Shown: piece after piece, positions 6,015-15,800 of the stretch | How the letters are laid out: the number at the start of each line of letters is the position of its first letter | Numbering within the stretch: the stretch's first letter is position 1 | Origin: Fulvivirga sp. | GTDB taxonomy: Bacteria; Bacteroidota; Bacteroidia; Cytophagales; Cyclobacteriaceae | Direction of reading: 5' to 3' | NCBI GenBank assembly: GCA_028280565.1 | Contig: JANQLQ010000269.1 | Coordinates: 1-52,651 of the forward strand | DNA: 52,651 nucleotides | Program-made: the position numbers and the translations under genes | The notes under the pieces: model-generated | Told to the model about the DNA's origin: nothing | The model's database searches: none | What the model saw: the letters and a program-made list of their open reading frames with translations, nothing else

Positions 6015-6421
6015 ATCACGAAAAAAGGATTTAACACCTCTTTCATTTTCCCCGGGATCCTGCAGGGTTTCCCGCTGTCCCTATTTACGAAAGCCAACAA
6101 CGTATCCCCTGTGTGGATCAACTTGTCGGCTTCATTATAGATCTCGTACTGAAATTTTATCCTTACCATTGGCATGTTCTCGATGGTCGTACGTATGGTA
6201 AGTAATTCATCATATAAGGCCGGGGCAATAAATCTTGAATTACATTCTAGCACAGGCATCATTACCCCACTTTCTTCCAGTTCCCTGTAGGTTAGCCCCA
6301 GTGCTCGCAGGCTTTCCACCCGGGCGGCTTCATAATATGCAGCATAGTTGCCATAGTATACATAGCCCATTTGGTCCGTATCGGCATACCTTACCCGTAT
6401 TTTAATATCGTGCTGGTACAT
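6011..6421 (-). CDS. Acyl-CoA thioesterase, YbgC/4-hydroxybenzoyl-CoA hot-dog family
   Basis: A 136-residue hot-dog-fold protein. The N-terminal motif VRYADTDQMGYVYYGNYAAY carries the family's catalytic Asp (about residue 16) and the G-x-V-Y-x-x-x-Y segment. The rest follows the usual pattern, ending with a strand around TLLAFVNRDSGKPCRIP. These enzymes hydrolyse acyl-CoA or acyl-ACP thioesters; in proteobacteria YbgC travels with tol-pal, here it lies between mltG and yihY. The ATG at 6421 overlaps the mltG stop by one base (TGATG), favouring it over the GTG one codon upstream. Confidence 0.9.
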   Translation of the reverse strand: MYQHDIKIRVRYADTDQMGYVYYGNYAAYYEAARVESLRALGLTYRELEESGVMMPVLECNSRFIAPALYDELLTIRTTIENMPMVRIKFQYEIYNEADKLIHTGDTLLAFVNRDSGKPCRIPGKMKEVLNPFFVI

Positions 6422-7470
6422 CACTGGTTTTTGAGCCTTGCTTTTCTTTGTTCGATCGTTAACTGCCGCTGGTACTTCTTGGCGTTATTGATATGATCCC
6501 TAATGTTGCTGGCAAAATTATGATAACCGGAAAAATCCTCCTTAGCGCACATGTAAAGCAAGTTGTGCTTTTCGTAGTTCAATACGGCATCAATGGAATG
6601 GATCGTAGGCATATTGATGGGGCCGGGGGGTAAACCTTTGTTAAGATAGGTGTTGTACGGAGAATCTATTTTTTTATGCTTATTCAGGACACGTTTCAAA
6701 GTAAAATCGCCCGAGGCAAAGACCAATGTCGGGTCCGCTTGAAGTGCAATCCCTTTTTTCAAGCGGTTCATATAGAGACCCGCTATACGCTCACTTTCGT
6801 CTTTTTTGATACTTTCAGCTTGCACAATTGACGCCAACGTGGAAACTTCCAATGGCGATAACCCTATTTCTTGGGCTTTGTTTTTTCGTTCGTCGTTCCA
6901 AAATTTTTGATATTCTTCGTGCATTCTTTTCAAAAGCTGGGGGCCGTCTACATCGTAATACACTTCGTACGTATTGGGAATGAACATGCTAATCACCGTA
7001 TTTTCATTGAAACCATGATCATTGTTTTCAATGAAACGTGCCAAGGCAGAGTCAAACTCCTGCTGGCGCAGTTCAATGTTCCGCGTGATCTTTTCCCCGA
7101 TGCCTTCTTTTAAACGGACGTTGTTAAACGTGATATTGACAGGCACCTGGTCTGCTACACGCAGCATCCGGATGGCCTGTAAATTTGTCATGTTCTTCAA
7201 GATCTTAAACCTCCCGGGTTTAATGGCTTTGTCGTAATCCATTAACCGGGCTAAAAAGCTGAAGGATACCGGGTCTTGAACATAATTGCCCTCGTAAAGC
7301 TTATTTTGGAGTGACTTAAAGGTTTCATCTTTGTTTATCACTAATATTTTATCTTCTTGGTCTACTAAAAGATTAGGGGAATACAAGACCTGGTATCCAT
7401 AAAACGCAAAAGAGGATAAGAGCATAGTGGATACTAATAAAAAAATAACAAGCAGTTTTCTACCTTTCAT
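6421..7470 (-). CDS. mltG: Endolytic murein transglycosylase MltG (YceG-like)
   Basis: The 349-residue protein has one N-terminal membrane helix (residues 6-28), a LysM-like region and a YceG catalytic domain. The LASIVQAES block contains the expected catalytic Glu (about residue 219), followed by R-I-A-G-L-Y-M-N-R-L, the LQADPTLVFA motif and the SPYNTYLNKGLPPGPI motif. MltG cleaves nascent glycan strands at the inner membrane and sets their length. It is first in an operon with a thioesterase and YihY, all joined by 1-4 base overlaps. A TAACTTTG box lies 20 bases upstream of the ATG. Confidence 0.95.
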   Translation of the reverse strand: MKGRKLLVIFLLVSTMLLSSFAFYGYQVLYSPNLLVDQEDKILVINKDETFKSLQNKLYEGNYVQDPVSFSFLARLMDYDKAIKPGRFKILKNMTNLQAIRMLRVADQVPVNITFNNVRLKEGIGEKITRNIELRQQEFDSALARFIENNDHGFNENTVISMFIPNTYEVYYDVDGPQLLKRMHEEYQKFWNDERKNKAQEIGLSPLEVSTLASIVQAESIKKDESERIAGLYMNRLKKGIALQADPTLVFASGDFTLKRVLNKHKKIDSPYNTYLNKGLPPGPINMPTIHSIDAVLNYEKHNLLYMCAKEDFSGYHNFASNIRDHINNAKKYQRQLTIEQRKARLKNQ

Positions 7471-7489
7471 GCACCAACGTATTAAATGG

Positions 7490-7497
7490 CAAAGTTA
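7490..7497 (-). promoter_or_regulatory. -7 box upstream of mltG
   Basis: TAACTTTG on the minus strand is an exact TAnnTTTG match 20 bases before the mltG ATG. No TTG lies at the usual -33 distance, so it is supported by the -7 element and position only. Confidence 0.45.
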
Positions 7498-7688
7498 AGG
7501 ATTCAGAGGTTGGAAATTGGAAATATAAAATCGGAAATGTAAAACTGGTCACCAGGAAGCATGGGACCGGGAATCTTTCAATATAAAATGGTGAGGTTGA
7601 ATAGGGGCAAATCATTAATTTCGACCCGAAAAAATGGTTAGCCCGGGTTCTTTAATTCAATGTATGAGCACTTAAGTATAAACCCCCT

Positions 7689-7946
7689 ATGTCAGAACAA
7701 GCAATAGATTACACCAAACATAAACTACATTGGTCAATAGAGCGTTTTAAAATTGTAGCAATTGTAACACTTACCTTGTTATCAGGGTTGTTGACCTTTA
7801 TTTTTGCTGGTACTTTATTTGACCGTGATGGTCTATATTTTGTTGTCACCTTTTTTGGCACTATATTAGTATTAACACTAGTGGCACTTTTAATGATGCT
7901 GTATTATCGTATTGAACAGCTACTAAGAAAATTAGAACAGGTCTAA
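7689..7946 (+). CDS. Small two-helix membrane protein
   Basis: The 85-residue protein has a polar, slightly basic N-terminus (~22 residues), two membrane helices (roughly 23-43 and 47-72) and a short charged C-terminal helix (YYRIEQLLRKLEQV). I do not recognise a family. The ATG is preceded by an AT-rich leader without a clear Shine-Dalgarno. The next gene starts on the last base of its stop (TAATG), so the two form a co-translated pair. Confidence 0.6.
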   Translation: MSEQAIDYTKHKLHWSIERFKIVAIVTLTLLSGLLTFIFAGTLFDRDGLYFVVTFFGTILVLTLVALLMMLYYRIEQLLRKLEQV

Positions 7947-8293
7947 TGAGTTTAACAATAATAATATCAGTATTACTTTTTATCTTAATTGCCGTGGTAG
8001 TAAAGGCTATCGTGGGAGTTACTAAGGAAATTAAATTAGACTCCATAGGTGCAGATCATCGAGGGGCAGAGCGAATACCATTTAATGAAACTGCTGCCAA
8101 AGTCGAAAAAAGTAAGAACCTAAATCATGGAAAGAGATCTCCTAGATCAGAAATGTATCGTAAGAGAATGTATAAAAGATCTATGCTTCTAGTTAATAAG
8201 TCTCTTAAAGAAAATCAACTTAAGGATACCATTCAACGTAATCCTAAATCTAAAACCTTTCAAACCGACACAAAATCCAAGTCAAAACTATAA
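7946..8293 (+). CDS. Small membrane-anchored basic protein
   Basis: Residues 2-24 are a single hydrophobic helix; the remaining ~90 residues are strongly basic and polar (runs such as YRKRMYKRS and KSKTFQTDTKSKSKL), consistent with a membrane anchor and a disordered cytoplasmic tail that could bind nucleic acid or phospholipid. No family recognised. Translation is coupled to the upstream membrane protein by TAATG, so they may act together. Confidence 0.55.
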   Translation: MSLTIIISVLLFILIAVVVKAIVGVTKEIKLDSIGADHRGAERIPFNETAAKVEKSKNLNHGKRSPRSEMYRKRMYKRSMLLVNKSLKENQLKDTIQRNPKSKTFQTDTKSKSKL

Positions 8294-8426
8294 TCATACT
8301 CGGCTATGGATTGTGCCGCGTTATATGGAATTGTGATAATGACAGAAGGTAAAATTCAATTTTTTCTTTGAGTTAGCCTTAAATCGTTGACCAAAATCAC
8401 CAAACTTGGTATCAAACGACGTTAAA

Positions 8427-8455
8427 ACATAGCAAAAAACTTGGGCTATGTATTT
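8427..8455 (+). terminator. Possible hairpin terminator
   Basis: ACATAGC (8427-8433) pairs with GCTATGT (8445-8451) across an 11-base loop, followed by ATTTT. The stem is short and the T run weak. It lies between the end of the small membrane-protein pair and the end of the minus-strand gene, so it could serve either. Confidence 0.3.
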
Positions 8456-8661
8456 TCGCAGGGACATCTGAGAGTATAAATTAAAATCTTTTGGATTGCA
8501 GAAGCTAGCGAAAAGTCCTTGATTTGGTGATCAAGGACTTCATATACTTGGCCGCTGAATTTTTCCTGGCGCCAGCGTGAGTAGCCATGCAATTCATCTT
8601 TCACAAACATAAACTGGTAATTCCACTCAATGTGGTCGAACTCAACAGGCAATAAAAGCAT
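8446..8661 (-). CDS. Hypothetical protein (71 aa)
   Basis: From the ATG at 8661 the frame encodes a compact protein rich in aromatic residues (HIEWNYQFMFVKDELHGYSRWRQEKF) and a short Cys-containing tail. It is divergent from the Sua5-type gene. I recognise no domain, but composition and codon pattern look like a real soluble protein. A longer version would have to start at TTG 8697, which I consider less likely. Confidence 0.4.
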   Translation of the reverse strand: MLLLPVEFDHIEWNYQFMFVKDELHGYSRWRQEKFSGQVYEVLDHQIKDFSLASAIQKILIYTLRCPCENT

Positions 8662-8716
8662 GCTTTCAAACCCCAACCAATAGCCAATAACCTTCAACTA
8701 TTAACCATTTTTTAAA

Positions 8717-8724
8717 TACATTTG
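8717..8724 (+). promoter_or_regulatory. -7 box directly before the Sua5-type gene
   Basis: TACATTTG matches TAnnTTTG exactly and ends nine bases before the ATG at 8734, predicting a leader of only a few bases. No -33 TTG at the expected spacing. Confidence 0.45.
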
Positions 8725-8733
8725 CCGGTTCTT

Positions 8734-9363
8734 ATGGCCGCTGAATTCATAAAACTATACGAGGAAAATCCTCAAAGGACCAAAATTGAGCATATTGTAG
8801 ACGTGTTAAAAAAAGGCGGGGTTATCATTTATCCTACTGATACGATTTACGGGATCGGGTGTGATCTTTTTAACCGGAAGGCCATCGACCGGGTACGTCG
8901 CATTAAAGGGATCAAACCTAAAAAATTCAACCTGTCTTTTATATGTAACGATATTAGCCAAGTGGCAGAGTATGTCAGGCGAATTGATAACCAAGCGTTT
9001 AAAGTGATGAAAAAATCACTTCCAGGGCCTTTTACCTTTATTTTTGAAGCCAGTAGTAAGGTGCCGAAGATCTTGGAGACAAATAAAAAGACGGTGGGCG
9101 TAAGGATACCTGCCAACAATATCCCCCGGGATATTGTGGAGGTATTGGGCAACCCGCTCGTGACCTCTTCGATCAAGGCCGAGGACGAGGTAATAGAATA
9201 TACCACTGACCCAGAACTTATTTATGATGAACTCAAAAACGAAATTGACCTATTCATCGACGGAGGCTATGGAGGTAATATTCCGTCTACGGTCATAGAC
9301 TTGTCCCAAGGAGGGTTTGAAGTGATCCGCGAAGGACTGGGAGATATCTATGAGTATATCTGA
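8734..9363 (+). CDS. L-threonylcarbamoyladenylate synthase-type protein (Sua5/YciO/YrdC)
   Basis: The 209-residue protein is a single Sua5_yciO_yrdC domain. Visible signatures are [18 protein letters not shown] near the start, [12 protein letters not shown] (nucleotide/threonine-binding basic patch), [10 protein letters not shown] in the middle and VGVRIPANN. TsaC-type enzymes make threonylcarbamoyl-AMP for the t6A37 modification of ANN-decoding tRNAs; YciO relatives have the same fold with less certain activity, so I leave the symbol blank. It overlaps the WbqC-type gene by 14 bases. ATG 8734 is chosen over an upstream TTG inside the -7 box. Confidence 0.9.
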   Translation: MAAEFIKLYEENPQRTKIEHIVDVLKKGGVIIYPTDTIYGIGCDLFNRKAIDRVRRIKGIKPKKFNLSFICNDISQVAEYVRRIDNQAFKVMKKSLPGPFTFIFEASSKVPKILETNKKTVGVRIPANNIPRDIVEVLGNPLVTSSIKAEDEVIEYTTDPELIYDELKNEIDLFIDGGYGGNIPSTVIDLSQGGFEVIREGLGDIYEYI

Positions 9364-9994
9364 AAAGAAGACCATATTGGCGGACCTTCATTACTTGCCC
9401 AGTATCGAGTATTTCTGCTTGCTGGATAGCTATGAAACTATTATCCTGGAAAATCACGAACACTTCATTAAGCAGACCTATAGGAATCGATGCCATATTC
9501 TTGGGCCCAATGGCAGGTTAACCTTATCCGTCCCGGTAATTGGCGGCCGGAAAAAGATCGCGATGAAAGATCTTCGGATCGATCATGATCAAAAATGGTC
9601 CAATAACCATTGGCGTGCTATTCAATCGGCTTATGGAAAATCCCCATTTTACGAATTTTTCAGGGATGATTTCAAGGCAATTTTCCAGAAAAAAGAGACG
9701 TTCCTGGTCGATCTTAATTGCGAACTACTGACATTATGTCTGGATCTACTAGGCTTGAAGAAAAAGCTTATCTTTTCAGAAAAATATGAAAATGATCCAA
9801 AACGCAGCAATATTAGCGACTTTCGTTCTGTTATCCACCCCAAAATAAGCTTTGAACAAAGGGTATTTTACCGGCCGGTTCCCTATCCCCAGGTCTTTGG
9901 CAAAGACTTTGTTCCTAACCTTAGCATAATCGATCTACTGATGTGCGAAGGACCAAATTCTCTTGCAATTGTCCGCAAGTCGACTAGGAAATAA
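9350..9994 (+). CDS. WbqC family protein
   Basis: The 214-residue protein matches the WbqC domain throughout: an N-terminal [13 protein letters not shown] block, [12 protein letters not shown] with LTLSVPV, the [19 protein letters not shown] block with its conserved W-x-x-x-H-W, and a Y-F-P-P-type C-terminal part. WbqC proteins occur in O-antigen or lipopolysaccharide contexts and elsewhere, and are proposed to act on sugar or lipid precursors; the reaction is unsettled. The start lies inside the preceding gene, suggesting translational coupling. No sugar-synthesis genes are nearby. Confidence 0.85.
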   Translation: MSISEKKTILADLHYLPSIEYFCLLDSYETIILENHEHFIKQTYRNRCHILGPNGRLTLSVPVIGGRKKIAMKDLRIDHDQKWSNNHWRAIQSAYGKSPFYEFFRDDFKAIFQKKETFLVDLNCELLTLCLDLLGLKKKLIFSEKYENDPKRSNISDFRSVIHPKISFEQRVFYRPVPYPQVFGKDFVPNLSIIDLLMCEGPNSLAIVRKSTRK

Positions 9995-10109
9995 TGAACA
10001 ATTAAGAGGGATATTTCGTTTTTAAAATCAGTGATAATTACCACGAGTAATCATGGTAATTCTTTCGAAGAAATCATACATTTACAATTATCACTACAAT
10101 TGCTTGAAT

Positions 10110-12662
10110 ATGGAAGCAAAATTTTCGAATAGAGTAAAAGAGGTTATTTCCCTAAGTAGGGAGGAGGCGTTGAGGTTAGGACATGACTATATAGGAACAG
10201 AACACCTGTTGCTGGGCATGATCCGTGAAGGAGAAGGCGTGGCGGTAGGACTCTTAAAAAAATTAGGGATCTCGCTGGAAGAACTCAGGGGCGCAGTGGA
10301 GAAAGTATCAAAAGGGACCGCCTCTCATGACGTGAAAAATCTTGCCAATATTCCTCTTACCCGGCAGTCGGAGAAAGTACTCAAAATAACGTACCTGGAA
10401 GCAAAGATCTTTAAAAGTCAACTTATAGGTACCGAGCATTTATTACTTTCTATCCTGAGGGACGAGGATAATATTGCCACACAAATACTGGAAAAATTTG
10501 ATGTGAACTACGACGTCGTCAAGGAATTGCTGGAATACCAAGCAGAACATCCCATGGCTTCATCGGATACCGATGATCCTGACGATGATTCTTCCAAGAT
10601 CTTTGGTAGCGGGGGTTCCGGTTCTGGGGTAGGCAAGGAAAAGAAAGGCTCGGAAAAATCAAGGACACCGGTGCTGGACAATTTCGGAAGAGACCTCACC
10701 AAACTGGCAGAAGAGAACAAATTAGACCCAATAGTGGGTAGAGAGAAAGAGATAGAGCGTGTAGCGCAGATCTTGAGTAGGAGAAAGAAGAACAACCCCA
10801 TTCTTATCGGAGAGCCTGGGGTGGGTAAAACCGCGATAGCTGAAGGCTTGGCGCTAAGAATCGTTCAAAAAAAGGTATCCCGTGTACTCTTCGGTAAACG
10901 AGTAGTGACCCTGGACTTAGCCTCTTTGGTGGCAGGTACAAAATACAGGGGGCAGTTCGAAGAGCGTATGAAGGCGGTGATGAATGAGCTCGAAAAATCT
11001 CCAGAAGTGATCCTGTTCATCGATGAGTTGCATACGATCGTAGGTGCAGGTGGAGCTTCGGGCTCGCTGGATGCTTCGAATATGTTCAAACCAGCCTTGG
11101 CCCGAGGGGAAATCCAATGCATAGGCGCTACTACTCTCGATGAATACCGTCAATATATTGAAAAAGACGGGGCACTGGCTAGGCGTTTCCAAATGGTTAT
11201 GGTAGATGCCACCACGCCGGAAGAGACGATTCAGATCTTAGATAACATCAAGCAGAAATACGAAGATCACCATCACGTAAATTACACGGCAGAAGCTATT
11301 GACGCCTGTGTTAAATTATCGGATCGCTATATAAGCGATCGATTTCTCCCGGATAAGGCTATCGATGTGCTAGATGAAGCAGGGGCCAGGGTGCATATCA
11401 ATAATATTCATGTTCCCGATGAAATTGTGAAGCTTGAAGCTGCTATCGAGGATATAAAGGAGGAAAAAAACAAAGTAGTAAAAAGCCAGAAGTATGAAGA
11501 AGCTGCCCAGCTGAGAGATAAGGAAAAGAAACTATTGGAACAACTGGACGTAGCCAAGCTCAACTGGGAAGAAGAAACCAAGAGCAAACGCTATACCGTG
11601 GATGAAGACAATGTAGCGGATGTCATCGCTATGATGACTGGCATTCCTACCAAGCGGATCGCCCAGAAAGAAAGCAACAAACTGCTTGGCATGCGCGAAG
11701 AGTTGAGCGGTAAAGTAATAGGACAAGAGGAGGCGATCGGTAAGCTAACCAAAGCCATCCAGAGGACCAGGGTAGGGCTCAAAGACCCCAAGAAGCCGAT
11801 TGGATCGTTTATTTTCTTAGGACCCACCGGTGTTGGTAAAACAGAGCTGGCTAAAGTGCTATCCACCTACCTTTTTGATAAAGAGGACTCGCTGGTGAGA
11901 ATAGACATGAGTGAGTATATGGAGAAGTTTTCCGTATCTAGGCTGGTAGGAGCACCTCCTGGCTATGTAGGATACGAAGAAGGGGGACAGCTCACCGAAA
12001 AGGTACGTCGGAAACCTTACAGCGTAGTGCTATTGGATGAGATAGAGAAAGCACACCCTGATGTTTTTAACTTGCTTCTCCAGGTTTTAGACGATGGTAT
12101 CTTAACAGATGGCCTAGGGCGTCGTGTTGATTTCAGGAATACGATCATCATTATGACTTCGAATATCGGGGTGCGTGATCTAAAGGATTTTGGCGCGGGT
12201 ATTGGTTTCGCCACACAGTCTAAGCAAAAAGACGAGGACGAGATCATGAAATCTACTATTCAAAGTGCGCTGAAAAAGGCGTTTAGTCCCGAGTTCCTGA
12301 ATAGGCTGGATGATGTGATCGTGTTCAACTCGTTGCAAAGAGAGCATATCCACCAGATCATAGACTTGACTTTAGGAAAACTGTTTGAAAGGATCAACGC
12401 GCTGGGGTACCAAGTAGAGCTAACAGATAAAGCTAAGGATTTCTTGTCAGAAAAAGGATATGATCCCCAGTATGGTGCGCGACCTTTGAATCGTGCGATA
12501 CAGAAATACCTGGAGGATCCTGTGGCTGAAGAAATATTAAAAGGTGAGATGGAAGAAGGGGCCATCATCTTGGCAGATCATGATGGCAAAAGCAAGGAGC
12601 TAAAGCTGAAAGTAAAGAAGCCGGGGAAGCAAACCCAAAAGGAGCGTAAAGAAGAAGATTAA
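10110..12662 (+). CDS. clpC: ATP-dependent Clp protease ATP-binding subunit ClpC
   Basis: The 850-residue HSP100 unfoldase starts at [12 protein letters not shown], the usual ClpC N-terminus; earlier in-frame starts lack homology. Order: two Clp_N repeats (~1-145), a Gly/Ser linker, AAA-1 with Walker [10 protein letters not shown] (~233) and Walker B VILFIDE (~300), the middle domain with an UVR-like coiled coil (~450-475, [15 protein letters not shown]), AAA-2 with GPTGVGKTE (~570) and [13 protein letters not shown] (~640), and a C-terminal ClpB_D2-small domain. The G-I-G-F loop near 700 is the ClpP docking tripeptide context. It feeds unfolded proteins to ClpP, which is not in this window. 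A strong terminator follows, so it is monocistronic. Confidence 0.97.
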   Translation: MEAKFSNRVKEVISLSREEALRLGHDYIGTEHLLLGMIREGEGVAVGLLKKLGISLEELRGAVEKVSKGTASHDVKNLANIPLTRQSEKVLKITYLEAKIFKSQLIGTEHLLLSILRDEDNIATQILEKFDVNYDVVKELLEYQAEHPMASSDTDDPDDDSSKIFGSGGSGSGVGKEKKGSEKSRTPVLDNFGRDLTKLAEENKLDPIVGREKEIERVAQILSRRKKNNPILIGEPGVGKTAIAEGLALRIVQKKVSRVLFGKRVVTLDLASLVAGTKYRGQFEERMKAVMNELEKSPEVILFIDELHTIVGAGGASGSLDASNMFKPALARGEIQCIGATTLDEYRQYIEKDGALARRFQMVMVDATTPEETIQILDNIKQKYEDHHHVNYTAEAIDACVKLSDRYISDRFLPDKAIDVLDEAGARVHINNIHVPDEIVKLEAAIEDIKEEKNKVVKSQKYEEAAQLRDKEKKLLEQLDVAKLNWEEETKSKRYTVDEDNVADVIAMMTGIPTKRIAQKESNKLLGMREELSGKVIGQEEAIGKLTKAIQRTRVGLKDPKKPIGSFIFLGPTGVGKTELAKVLSTYLFDKEDSLVRIDMSEYMEKFSVSRLVGAPPGYVGYEEGGQLTEKVRRKPYSVVLLDEIEKAHPDVFNLLLQVLDDGILTDGLGRRVDFRNTIIIMTSNIGVRDLKDFGAGIGFATQSKQKDEDEIMKSTIQSALKKAFSPEFLNRLDDVIVFNSLQREHIHQIIDLTLGKLFERINALGYQVELTDKAKDFLSEKGYDPQYGARPLNRAIQKYLEDPVAEEILKGEMEEGAIILADHDGKSKELKLKVKKPGKQTQKERKEED

Positions 12663-12686
12663 AGAGTACATAAAAGCACGAAAAGA

Positions 12687-12722
12687 GGGCTGGCCAAACT
12701 GGATTGGTCAGCCCCTTTTTTT
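12687..12722 (+). terminator. Intrinsic terminator of clpC
   Basis: GGGCTGGCCAA (12687-12697) pairs with TTGGTCAGCCC (12704-12714, one G-U) around a six-base loop, followed by C and eight T. A textbook rho-independent terminator 24 bases after the clpC stop. Confidence 0.92.
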
Positions 12723-12817
12723 GTAACTCTCTGTCGATGTGTTGGTTAGTTTGGCGATGATTAAGGTAGAGTATCATTTTTTTGGCGTATTTTGAATGTC
12801 TTTATAATTCACAATAT

Positions 12818-15800
12818 ATGGCCAAAAGAATTTTACTGAAGTTCATTTTCTTAAGTTCATGTATTACCTTATCCTTTGGCCAAACTGCAAATTTTTCAGC
12901 GCGCGATGCCAGCGGATGTAGTCCGCTGGTCACTTTTTTTGATGGTACTTCATCCACGGGCGCGGAGCCCCTTACCTACTCATGGGATTTCGGCAATGGT
13001 AACCAAATCTCCGGGAATGATGCTACACCCGGTGCGTCTTATTCCACCCCGGGCACATATACGGTAACACTGGTGGTCGAAGATGCCAATGGATCGGGGT
13101 CAGCGCCGGTCACTACCACTATCACTGTTTTTGAAGGTCCTGCTGCCAGCTTTACCATCCCGGCCGGGTCTTCCGGTTGCTCGCCGGTAACTGTAAACTT
13201 GGCAGATAACTCTTCGCCAGGTTCAGCACCGATTACACAGTACCTTTGGACCTTTGGTGACGGCACCTCTTCGGCAGATCAAAACCCGGTAAAAAATTAT
13301 TCCATAGAAGGCATTTATGATATCAACCTTATTGTACAAGATGCCAACGGGTGCCAGGATGATTTCGAGGTAGTAGAGGCCATTACCGCGGTCACACCTC
13401 CCGATGTGGATTTTATGGCCAATAGAACCACTTCCTGTGAAAATACCCTCGACGTCTCGTTTACCGATGCCACAACCTACTCCACCCTGCCCGGCCTTAG
13501 CTATAATTATTTTTGGGATTTTGGAGATGGAACCACCTCCACCCAACGTAACCCAATAAAGACGTATACCGCAGGATTTTACGATGTCAGTTTCACCGTT
13601 ATCAACGCTGATTTTGGCTGTACGGAAACATTGACCCGCCAACAATTCATCGCTGTAGGACAACCTAGGGCAGCTTTTGATGTGATACTGCAAGAAGGGT
13701 GCGATGTGTTTGATGCGCAACTATCAATAACTTCACCCTTAGAACCTACTTACCGGTTTACCTGGGTCTATGGGGATGGTAACAGTGAGTCGGGTACTCA
13801 AAATAGCCCGGGACTGATCAATCAAACTTATCAATATGCACAAGGGGGCAATTATACTATTCAACTTATTGTAGAAGATACCACCACAACAGGCTGTTCT
13901 ACGACGGTACAAGAAAACATTACCTTTTCCAATACGTTCAACTTTGATTTCCAAGCTGATGTGCGGGCTTCTTGTTCTGTGCCGATCACTACGCAATTCA
14001 CATATTCCGGGGATGTTCCCATAAGTTATGATTGGGATTTTGGCAATGGTCAAACGTCCACAGACCCGAATCCACAGATCACATTTAACCAAGAGGGGCG
14101 CTTTACGGTTTCGCTTACGGTAACCGATGCTAACGGATGTGTACGTACCCTTACCCGCGATGAGTTCATCCAAGTGGGCCAAGTGCAAGCTTTTTTTGAA
14201 ACTACGGGTGATGATGTACAGTTGGTGCCGGAGTTTTTCAATGGGGACTTGGCCTTAATTGCTGGTGGCTGTACAGATGAAGCGGTCAGCTTTACTGATC
14301 AATCTACTTCGCCTACTCAAATCGTGAGCTGGACATGGGACTATGGTGATATGAGTCCAGTGGAGGTCACGATGGACGGTACCGTGCCTGATCATTTATA
14401 TGCAGAAGGCACTTTTTCGCCAAGCTTGACGATACTTACGGATGATGGATGTACTGACACCTACCAATGCAATGAATGTGTGATAAGGGGTGATCGACCC
14501 GATGCACAGGTAGATATTACGGCCGACCCGGAATCATGCTGCGGGTACGAGGGCTTCTTTGATAACCTGACGGATACAGCGACCATAGATTTCATTTGGT
14601 ACACCGTGTCTACAGGGGATTTTCTAGGGTACGAGCGTACTGCTGCAGGATGGGTAGACGGAGGCGCACCCCTAGCTACAGATGGCGACTGGGATTTTGG
14701 CACTACAGTACCTGTACCCCGCTGTGGAGGACAGGTAGATATGGCGCTCTACACTTACAATAATGGCTGTTATGATTCCACTACGGTGTTTAACTGGCAA
14801 GAGGGCTGGCTTCCTTACGGGAGTGGAGGCCCGCAGTTACAGGAAGTTTGTGTATCTAACTGGTCCCCGGGAAGGGTACTGGATTTTAATGATCCCGCTT
14901 TTGCAAATATCGACTGGGAATGGCCGGGGGATGGGGCGGTAGATAGCTTGCGTCTGAGGTGGGACGTAACCGGTGGGAATACCCAATGTGGATTTGTGAT
15001 CGACACTACGTATAATGTGACTGAGCATGGCTTTTTGATACAAGATGAGAACTGTGATAATCCTGCTCAACTCGTGAACCGGCGAACGTTGATCGCTGAC
15101 AGCATGCGTGCTAATAATATGTTCCCAATCGTTACTATACCCAACTGTTTTCAACCAAATACCGCCACCAACGACGGGTATGTATTCAGCATTACCGTTT
15201 GGGACCTGACCAGTCCCAGGCAATGTGAATGCACTACTTCGAGAGAGACTTTTTTCATCACCGTTTTTGAGCCTACCGCACAGGTAAATCCTAGCGCCAT
15301 GCAGGGTTGTGCCCCGTTAATGGTGGACTTAGACCCTACACTTATGGGTACAGCTACAGGGGCTACCTGGACAATCTTCAGCGCCAATGATACGGTCACT
15401 GTTTCGGGCCTGGATCCTCCACCGTTTACCCTAGACGAACCCGGGGATTACCGATATTCCGTGGAATTATCCACGAATGACTGTAACTATGATTCCGTCT
15501 ATGCCGATGTGATCCGTGTCTTTGGAGTAGATGCTGACTTTGAAGTAGACCCTCAGTCAGTTTGCTTTACTAACACATTGACCCAACAAGAGATAACCTT
15601 TACGGATCAAACTAGGGCGTTTACACAGGTGGTGGGGCGTACCTGGAACTTTGGCAATGGCAATGTCATCAACGGTAACGATTCCATAGTCAGCGAGACT
15701 TATACGGTTAGTGATGTACCTTCCTTGGCGCTACAGCCCCTCGGTATACAGGTGACACTGGAGGTAGAAGATGACCAGGGGTGTGTATCACAACACGATG

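Noticed and set aside
12781-12800. -7 box before the PKD gene
   Set aside because: TATTTTG is one base short of TAnnTTTG, so spacing is wrong; not listed as a promoter.
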